Source: Propionicimonas sp. (GTDB lineage Bacteria; Actinomycetota; Actinomycetes; Propionibacteriales; Propionibacteriaceae). Taken from it: DNA of 64,000 nt. Below, one piece after another: positions 58,825 to 64,000 of this stretch. The notes under the pieces are model-generated. The model was not told where the DNA came from. It did not search any database and saw only the letters and a program-made list of their open reading frames with translations. Within the stretch, counting starts at the first letter, position 1. Every line of letters begins with the position of its first letter. The position numbers and the translations under genes are program-made. The stretch is taken from assembly GCF_029975155.1 (NCBI RefSeq), contig NZ_JARKPQ010000200.1:1-64000 (forward strand), read 5' to 3'.

Positions 58825-59400
58825 TCAGGCCTGGGGTAGCACCACCACGCGTCGCTGCGGCTCCTCGCCCTCCGACTCGCTCACCAGGCCGGCGGCCGCC
58901 ACCGCGTCGTGCACGATCTTCCGCTCGAACGGGTTCATCGGCGCCAGCCGCACGGCCTCGCCGGTGTCCTTGACCTCGGCCACCGCGTCCGTGGCGAGTT
59001 CCTGCAGCACCTTGCGTCGCTTGTCGCGATGTCCGCCGATGTCGAGCATGAGCCGGCTGCGGTGCCCGGTCTCGGTCATCACGGCCAGGCGGGCCAATTC
59101 CTGCAGCGCCTCCAGGACCTCGCCGTCCTTGCCGACCAGCACGTCGCCGTCGGTCAGGATCGACACGTGCGCCCGGCCGCCCTCGATGTAGGTGTCGATG
59201 TCGCCGTCGAGGTCGGCGATGTCGAGCAGTTCCTCCAGGTAGTCGGCCGCGATCTCGCCCTCGTTCTCCAGCGCTGACTCCTTCTTCGACCGCGGCGCCT
59301 CGCCGGCCGCGTCCTCGCTGGCGGCGTCCTCGGCGACGGCGTCCTCAGCCGCAGCCTCCTCGGCCGCCGGTTCGACCACGTCGTTCTGATCTTCGCTCAC
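58825..59400 (-). CDS. jag: Jag/KhpB RNA-binding protein (KH and R3H domains)
   Basis: 191 residues. An acidic Ala/Glu-rich N-terminus (about 1-45) is followed by a KH-like domain (ADYLEELLDIADLDGD ... VLVGKDGEVLEALQELARLAV) and an R3H domain (VKDTGEAVRLAPMNPFERKIVHDAVA). The GKDGEVL loop stands in place of a canonical GxxG. The protein binds RNA with KhpA and affects cell envelope synthesis in other Gram-positives. It lies between yidC and rsmG as usual. Confidence 0.93.
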   Translation of the reverse strand: MSEDQNDVVEPAAEEAAAEDAVAEDAASEDAAGEAPRSKKESALENEGEIAADYLEELLDIADLDGDIDTYIEGGRAHVSILTDGDVLVGKDGEVLEALQELARLAVMTETGHRSRLMLDIGGHRDKRRKVLQELATDAVAEVKDTGEAVRLAPMNPFERKIVHDAVAAAGLVSESEGEEPQRRVVVLPQA

Positions 59401-59418
59401 GTCTTGTGCTCCTTGTCA

Positions 59419-60504
59419 CTACTGCTTGCGGGCCGCGCGGGTGTTCTTCTTCGGCTGCTGCCGCTGGATCACCTGGCGCTGCACCGTTGGCCTCGCTTCG
59501 CCGTTGGTCCCGTCCCCGGTGGCTCCGGACGCCGCACCGGCACCCTGCCTCGCCACGGTGTTCGGGTCGGCGGCACCGGTCTGCGGACGCTTCCGTCCGG
59601 CACCCCTGCGCTTCGCCGCGATCTCCTCGGGGTTCTTCCCCTTGGCGCGCATCCGCTCCTCCCAGTCCACGTAGGCCGGGGTCCCGGGAGCGGGGTTGTT
59701 GTGGATCAGGATGTACTGCTGGCCCATCGTCCACAGGTTCGTCGTCAGCCAGTAGATCAGCACACCGATCGGGATGTTGCCACCGATGAACAGGTACATC
59801 AGCGGGAAGACGTAGAGCATCATCTTCTGCTGCTGGGCCATCGGCCCGGTCAGCGCCTCCGGCGGCATGTTCTTGCGCATCAGCTGCAGCTGGGTGATGA
59901 ACAGCACGACCGTCATCAGCACGATCAGGATCGCCGTCACCCACTGGGTCGGCCCGAACGTGGTGAACGGCAGGAAGGTCGCCGAGATCGGCGCCCCGAA
60001 GAGAGTGGCGTCCCGCAGCGACTCCACGAGCGCCGGATTGGTCTCGAAGAAGTACCCCAGAGCGGTGCCGTGCGACACGCTGTTGAGCACGTAGAACAGC
60101 GCCAGGAAGATCGGCATCTGCAACAGCAGCGGCAAGCAGGACGCCATGGGGTTGACGCCCTCCTCCTTGTACAGCTTCATCGTCTCCTGGCCGAGACGCT
60201 CCCGGTCGTGGCCGTACTTCTCCTGCAGCGCCTTCTGCTTGGGCGCCAGCAGCTGCATGTTGCGCGAGGAGTTGATCTGGCGGACGAAGAGCGGGATCAG
60301 CAGCGTCCGGATCACCACGGTCAGCAACACGATCGACAGCGCCCAGGTGCCACCCCAGGCCGGGTTCATGCCCAGGCTGGACAGCAGGGTGTGGAAGCCC
60401 ACCAGGATGCCCGACACCGCCCAGTACAACGGGGTCATCATCGCCCCGAGCAAGCCGAGGAAGTCGTCCCACAGGTTCAGGGGCACAAGGTCGAGCGGGT
60501 TCAC
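59419..60504 (-). CDS. yidC: Membrane protein insertase YidC
   Basis: 361 residues, short Gram-positive type without a large external domain. Five TM helices: the first core helix has the conserved pore Arg in LLTVVIRTLLIPLFVRQIN, then a cytosolic coiled hairpin (LAPKQKALQEKYGHDRERLGQ), SCLPLLLQMPIFLALFYVLN and ALTGPMAQQQKMMLYVFPLMYL. The C-terminal tail is strongly basic (ribosome contact). GTG 60504 overlaps the yidD stop. An operon rpmH-rnpA-yidD-yidC-jag-rsmG is evident. Confidence 0.96.
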   Translation of the reverse strand: MNPLDLVPLNLWDDFLGLLGAMMTPLYWAVSGILVGFHTLLSSLGMNPAWGGTWALSIVLLTVVIRTLLIPLFVRQINSSRNMQLLAPKQKALQEKYGHDRERLGQETMKLYKEEGVNPMASCLPLLLQMPIFLALFYVLNSVSHGTALGYFFETNPALVESLRDATLFGAPISATFLPFTTFGPTQWVTAILIVLMTVVLFITQLQLMRKNMPPEALTGPMAQQQKMMLYVFPLMYLFIGGNIPIGVLIYWLTTNLWTMGQQYILIHNNPAPGTPAYVDWEERMRAKGKNPEEIAAKRRGAGRKRPQTGAADPNTVARQGAGAASGATGDGTNGEARPTVQRQVIQRQQPKKNTRAARKQ

Positions 60505-60812
60505 GTTGTCACCTCACGGACGCGGCGCGCGTCGGTCGGGGCCGGGGCGGCCGGATCAGTCCTGGCGGCCTGCTCGGCCGCCCATTCGTTCGCGGCGGGG
60601 GTGCCGGGCACGGGGTCGTAGCCGCCGGCCGCCCACGGGTGGCAGCTGGCCAGCCGGCGCGCGGCCAGCCAGGACCCCCGGGCTGCGCCATGGACGGTGA
60701 CCGCCTCCAGCGCGTAGGCCGAACACGACGGGTAGTACTTGCAGACATTGCCGTACAAGGGGCTGATCACCGCGCGATAAGCCTTCAGCAGTCCGATCAG
60801 AACGTACTTCAT
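60501..60812 (-). CDS. yidD: Membrane protein insertion efficiency factor YidD
   Basis: 103 residues. KYVLIGLLKAYRAVISPLYG, then CKYYPSCSAYALEAVTVHG and RRLASCHPWAAGGYDPVP: the DUF37 family with its three-Cys pattern. Small membrane-associated helper of YidC. ATG 60812 overlaps the rnpA stop (ATGA). A 25-residue Ala/Pro-rich tail extends beyond the family core. Confidence 0.95.
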   Translation of the reverse strand: MKYVLIGLLKAYRAVISPLYGNVCKYYPSCSAYALEAVTVHGAARGSWLAARRLASCHPWAAGGYDPVPGTPAANEWAAEQAARTDPAAPAPTDARRVREVTT

Positions 60813-61147
60813 GCCGCGAGTCGATCCAGGCAGGTCGACCAGGCCGACGCGAAGTCCTCCGCGAGACGGGGCGTCGACGCCGCGTCCGGCAGTGCCCGCA
60901 CGACGACGTCCACACCGAACGGCGCGGCCGGCAGGACGGCGGCGGTCAGATGGCGCAACCGGCGCTTCACCCGGTTGCGGCGCACGGCGTTGCCCACGGC
61001 CCTGGAGACGATGAAGCCCGCCCGGGACGGCGCGGCGTCCACCCGGCGGGCATGCACCACCAGGCTGGTGCGCCCGCATCGGACGCCCTGGCGCAGCGTG
61101 TCGCGGAAGTCAGTGGAATTGCGCAACCGCGACTCGGCAGGCAGCAC
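60809..61147 (-). CDS. rnpA: Ribonuclease P protein component
   Basis: 112 residues. N-terminal LRNSTDFRDTLRQG, then the RNR motif AVGNAVRRNRVKRRLRHL that binds P RNA. Completes RNase P for 5' processing of tRNAs. It starts 11 nt after the rpmH stop, the universal order at bacterial origins. Confidence 0.96.
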   Translation of the reverse strand: MLPAESRLRNSTDFRDTLRQGVRCGRTSLVVHARRVDAAPSRAGFIVSRAVGNAVRRNRVKRRLRHLTAAVLPAAPFGVDVVVRALPDAASTPRLAEDFASAWSTCLDRLAA

Positions 61148-61158
61148 CGCGAGCCGGC

Positions 61159-61296
61159 TCAGCCGGCCAGACGGGCGCGGCCACGGCGACGCCGGGCCGA
61201 GATGATCGCGCGCCCCGCACGGGTACGCATGCGGAGACGGAAGCCATGGGTGCGGCTGCGACGCCGGTTGCTCGGCTGGAAAGTGCGCTTGCTCAC
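61159..61296 (-). CDS. rpmH: 50S ribosomal protein L34
   Basis: 45 residues, too short for most ORF callers. GTG 61296 starts [18 protein letters not shown], followed by [20 protein letters not shown] and ends RARLAG: a full-length, highly basic L34. It faces dnaA across a 321-bp gap and begins the rnpA-yidD-yidC operon. Confidence 0.97.
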   Translation of the reverse strand: MSKRTFQPSNRRRSRTHGFRLRMRTRAGRAIISARRRRGRARLAG

Positions 61297-61617
61297 GCGA
61301 GTGCTCCCAAGTTCGTATTGTCCGGATCAGATGCGTCCACCTGGACGCACGGTTGTGTCACGACAGCGACTGCCCAACTCTACGCGGCGGCGGCGAACTC
61401 CGGCAAACCGGACCACTGACCGGCCGGCCGTCGAGCCGACACGCCGAATCCAACGGTATCTTTTAGGAATCCGTTTGCGCCGATGCCCGGAACCTCGCTA
61501 GGTTGCTCTACGGCCGACGGGGGTCGTCACCCCGAGGACTGCTGCATTCGTACACAGTCTGTGGACAACCGTGTGGAAACCTGGCTGGGGCAGGTAGAAG
61601 GAGCCGAAGCAGGACCC
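61297..61617. promoter_or_regulatory. rpmH-dnaA divergent regulatory region
   Basis: 321 bp without a gene. TGTGGACAA (61560-61568), the reverse complement of the DnaA box TTGTCCACA, is followed at 61572-61580 by TGTGGAAAC. The pair lies about 40-60 nt before the dnaA start, suitable for autoregulation. A relatively AT-rich GGTATCTTTTAGG near 61455 may be part of a promoter. Confidence 0.7.
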
Positions 61618-63015
61618 ATGACTCAATCGTCCAGCACTTCCGATCCGGTCGGTTCGGCCGACCTGGAAGCCGCATGGGCGCACGTCTGGATGTCCTCCGA
61701 TCCGGTCACCAGAGGCTGGCTGCAGGGCATGCGTCCGGTCACCCTGCACGACTCCCTGGTCATCCTCGCCGTCCCGAACGAGTTCACTCGCGACCGGGTC
61801 GAGAGCAGGCTGCGTCCGGTCATCGAGCAGCAGCTGAGCGAGTTCTACTCCCGGCCGATCCGCTTGGCCATCGACGTCGATCCCACGATCACGGACGAGG
61901 ATTCTCGTCCGCCGGTACCGCCCGAGCCCGAGCCGCAGCCACCGCAGGCGTCCCCTCGTCCCCAGGCACAGGGACGTAACGGTGACCGCCTGAACCACAA
62001 GTACTCGTTCGAGACCTTCGTGATCGGCAACTCCAACCGCTTCGCGCACGCTGCCGCGGTCGCGGTGGCCGAGGCCCCCGGCAAGGCCTACAACCCACTG
62101 ATGATCTACGGCGACTCCGGGCTGGGCAAGACCCACCTGCTGCACGCGGTGGGTCACTACATCCGCAACTACTACGACCGGGTGCAGGTGAAGTACGTCT
62201 CCACCGAGGAGCTGACCAACGACTTCATCAACGCCGTCTCCGACAACCGCACGGCGGACTTCCGCCGCCAGTACCGCGAGGTCGACGTGCTGCTGGTGGA
62301 CGACATCCAGTTCCTCGAGGGCAAGATCCAGACCCAGGAGGAGTTCTTCCACACCTTCAACACGCTGCACACCGCGCAGAAGCAGATCGTGCTCACCTCC
62401 GACCGTCCGCCCAAGGCCCTGGAAGCACTGGAGCCGCGGTTGCGCAGCCGGTTCGAGTGGGGGCTGATGACCGACATCCAGCCGCCCGACCTGGAGACCC
62501 GGATCGCCATCCTGCGGAAGAAGGCCGCCGCCGAGCGGCTCACCGCCGGCCCTGACGTCCTGGAGTTCATCGCGTCGCGGATCCAGACCAACATCCGCGA
62601 GCTCGAGGGCGCACTGATCAGGGTGACCGCGTTCGCCAGTCTCAACCGCCAGGAGGTCGACCTCGCGCTCGCCGAGATCGTGTTGCGCGACCTGATCCCG
62701 GACGGCGCAGAGACCCAGATCTCGTCCACGGCGATCATGACCCACGTGGCCGACTACTTCGCGATCACCGTCGAGGAGCTGTGCGGCCAGAGCCGGACGC
62801 ACGTCCTGGTCACCGCCCGGCAGATCGCCATGTACCTGTGCCGCGAGCTCACCGACCTGTCCCTGCCGAAGATCGGCCAGTTGTTCGGCGGCCGCGACCA
62901 CACCACCGTCATGCACGCCGACCGCAAGATCCGCCAGCTCCTGCGCGAGCGTCGCAGCGTGTTCAACCAGATCACCGAGCTCACGAACCGGATCAAGCAG
63001 TCCCCCCTGCGCTGA
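61618..63015 (+). CDS. dnaA: Chromosomal replication initiator DnaA
   Basis: 465 residues. Domain I (about 15-95, [20 protein letters not shown]), a short Pro-rich domain II (about 95-120), and AAA+ domain III starting [20 protein letters not shown] with Walker [10 protein letters not shown] (about 164-172) and Walker [10 protein letters not shown]. Domain IV has the DnaA signature [21 protein letters not shown]. Domain II is much shorter than the long linkers of Streptomyces and many actinobacteria. ATG 61618 is preceded by AGGA; the upstream in-frame ATG would read through the DnaA boxes. Confidence 0.97.
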   Translation: MTQSSSTSDPVGSADLEAAWAHVWMSSDPVTRGWLQGMRPVTLHDSLVILAVPNEFTRDRVESRLRPVIEQQLSEFYSRPIRLAIDVDPTITDEDSRPPVPPEPEPQPPQASPRPQAQGRNGDRLNHKYSFETFVIGNSNRFAHAAAVAVAEAPGKAYNPLMIYGDSGLGKTHLLHAVGHYIRNYYDRVQVKYVSTEELTNDFINAVSDNRTADFRRQYREVDVLLVDDIQFLEGKIQTQEEFFHTFNTLHTAQKQIVLTSDRPPKALEALEPRLRSRFEWGLMTDIQPPDLETRIAILRKKAAAERLTAGPDVLEFIASRIQTNIRELEGALIRVTAFASLNRQEVDLALAEIVLRDLIPDGAETQISSTAIMTHVADYFAITVEELCGQSRTHVLVTARQIAMYLCRELTDLSLPKIGQLFGGRDHTTVMHADRKIRQLLRERRSVFNQITELTNRIKQSPLR

Positions 63016-63484
63016 CCGCACACCCCCGGCCCTCCAGGCCGCCACCCCTCGCCGCACAGCCGCCCCCGAGGTTCACACCTGCCCCTGAAATTCCGGGGGC
63101 GGCTGTGAACCTCGGGGGCGGCTGACGTGGGGAGCTGCGGGGCCGAGTCACCCGAAGGGGGGACCGTCCACCACTGTGGATAACTCGGGGGATAACTACC
63201 GTCACCTGTGTGGCTGTCAACCGGCCGCGGTCTCCGTCCGCAAATCCTCCCCGTGTGATTCCGGGTTCTCCACAGGCCGTCTCCACAGCCGACACGCCGT
63301 GGCAGTACGTCGTTCACCGGTTGTCCACCGTATCCACACCCGCTGTTACTCCTACGAATTGATTACAGATCCCTCGAACATCAAAGTCAGCGGATGCACA
63401 ACGTGGGGAAACCCGCCTTACGCGTCACGCACGGACCAGCGTCGATATGATCAACCGACCACGCGTGTGAGTTCCAAGGGAGCA
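63016..63484. other. oriC: Replication origin (oriC) region between dnaA and dnaN
   Basis: 469 bp without a gene. DnaA-box-like 9-mers: TGTGGATAA (63175-63183, perfect TTATCCACA on minus), TTCTCCACA (63266-63274), GTCTCCACA (63279-63287), TTGTCCACC (63321-63329) and GTATCCACA (63330-63338). A less GC-rich stretch with GAATTGATTACAGATC (about 63343-63390) follows and is the candidate unwinding element. A 19-bp-arm palindrome lies at the dnaA-proximal end. Confidence 0.88.
63058..63123. repeat. 19-bp-arm palindrome, family 4, after dnaA
   Basis: Perfect arms 63058-63076 and 63105-63123 (core AGCCGCCCCCGAGGTTCAC) with an inner CCCCTGAAATTCCGGGG stem. Located 42 nt after the dnaA stop; could terminate dnaA transcription before oriC. 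Confidence 0.85.
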
Positions 63485-64000
63485 ATGGTGAAGATCCGTC
63501 TCGACCGCGACGTCCTGGCCGAAGCAGTGCAGTGGGCTGCCCGCAGCCTGCCCACCCGTCCGAGCGTCCCGATCCTGGCCGGCCTGCTGGTCAAGGCATC
63601 GGGCGGCCAGGTCGTGATGAGCAGCTTCGACTACGAGACCTCGGCGCAGATCCAGGTGAAGGCCGACGTGTCGGACGACGGCGTCGCCCTGGTCTCCGGA
63701 CGCCTGCTCGCCGACATCGCGCGGTCGTTGCCGAACAAGCCGGTGGACATCACCGCGGACGAGACCCGCATGGAACTGGTCTGCGGCACGGCCCGCTTCA
63801 CCCTGCAGACACTGCCGGTCGCCGACTACCCGGCGCTGCCAGAGATGCCCGAGGCGACAGGCGCGATTCCGAGCGAGGAGTTCGCCCGGGCGGTCGGCCA
63901 GGTCGTGATCGCTGCCGGAAGGGACGAACTGCTGCCGGTCTTCACCGGCGTCCGGATGGAGATCGAGGGTGACACGCTGTCGCTGCTGGCAACCGACCGC
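63485..64000 (+). CDS. dnaN: DNA polymerase III beta subunit (sliding clamp), partial
   Basis: First 172 codons only; the gene continues past the right edge. MVKIRLDRDVLAEAVQWAARSLPTRPSVPILAGLL is the clamp N-terminus, followed by VALVSGRLLADIARSLPNKPVDI and a second-domain start (IPSEEFARAVGQVVIAAGRDELLPVFTGVRME). AAGGGAG lies directly before ATG 63485. It tethers the polymerase to DNA; position after dnaA/oriC is universal. Confidence 0.97.
   Translation, partial: MVKIRLDRDVLAEAVQWAARSLPTRPSVPILAGLLVKASGGQVVMSSFDYETSAQIQVKADVSDDGVALVSGRLLADIARSLPNKPVDITADETRMELVCGTARFTLQTLPVADYPALPEMPEATGAIPSEEFARAVGQVVIAAGRDELLPVFTGVRMEIEGDTLSLLATDR

Overview
This is a very GC-rich chromosomal segment from an actinobacterium. 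Supporting signs are GTG and even TTG starts, many genes starting 6-7 nt after a TANNNT box (apparently leaderless), and four-base ATGA/GTGA overlaps. The right end carries the chromosome origin in the order parB-parA-rsmG-jag-yidC-yidD-rnpA-rpmH / dnaA / dnaN, with two parS sites and a cluster of DnaA boxes. Gene content (anaerobic GlpABC with GlpF/GlpK, a polyol cassette, a short DnaA, MurJ fused to a pseudokinase) fits a Propionibacteriaceae-like organism. That family assignment is inference; the phylum-level call is strong.

Left part (1-17.7 kb), mixed metabolism: a CE1758/CE1759-type flavin monooxygenase and FMN reductase pair (the second cut by the window edge); an MscS channel; an EamA exporter; a catabolic cassette (M20 amidohydrolase, DUF3100 transporter, L-serine dehydratase) read away from a divergent double-module Lrp regulator; DNA-3-methyladenine glycosylase; an ECF sigma factor overlapping a membrane-anchored META-domain protein, next to a small protein that shares its C-terminal domain; a fatty-acyl-CoA ligase; a MarR/MFS efflux pair; a HAD phosphatase; and CCA-adding enzyme.

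Origin-proximal backbone: CCA enzyme <- / -> DUF6049 protein, murJ, then trxB-trxA, then GNAT, aminotransferase, ATP-grasp ligase, SURF1 and DUF3817, then parB to dnaN. This follows the familiar actinobacterial pcnA-Rv3909-mviN-trxB-trxA-parB-parA order, but accessory blocks interrupt it. Block 1 (23.4-40.7 kb) holds a secreted subtilase with five TIG domains, a candidate bacteriocin with two paralogous small membrane proteins, the glycerol regulon (glpF, glpK, SorC-type regulator, glpABC), a tandem-repeat small protein, yaaA, a methyltransferase, a VapBC pair, an AraC regulator and a VOC protein. Block 2 (42.1-50.3 kb) holds a DUF1772 protein and a polyol uptake and oxidation operon (SDR, binding protein, ABC ATPase, permease) with a ROK repressor and FGGY kinase. 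A third small insert (54.4-56.2 kb) is an ATPase-HTH plus GNAT pair behind a perfect operator-like dyad.

Intergenic spaces are unusually rich in dispersed palindromes of several unrelated families. Some of them form or overlap the stop codons of the genes they follow. No rRNA, tRNA, CRISPR array, transposase or integrase was recognised.
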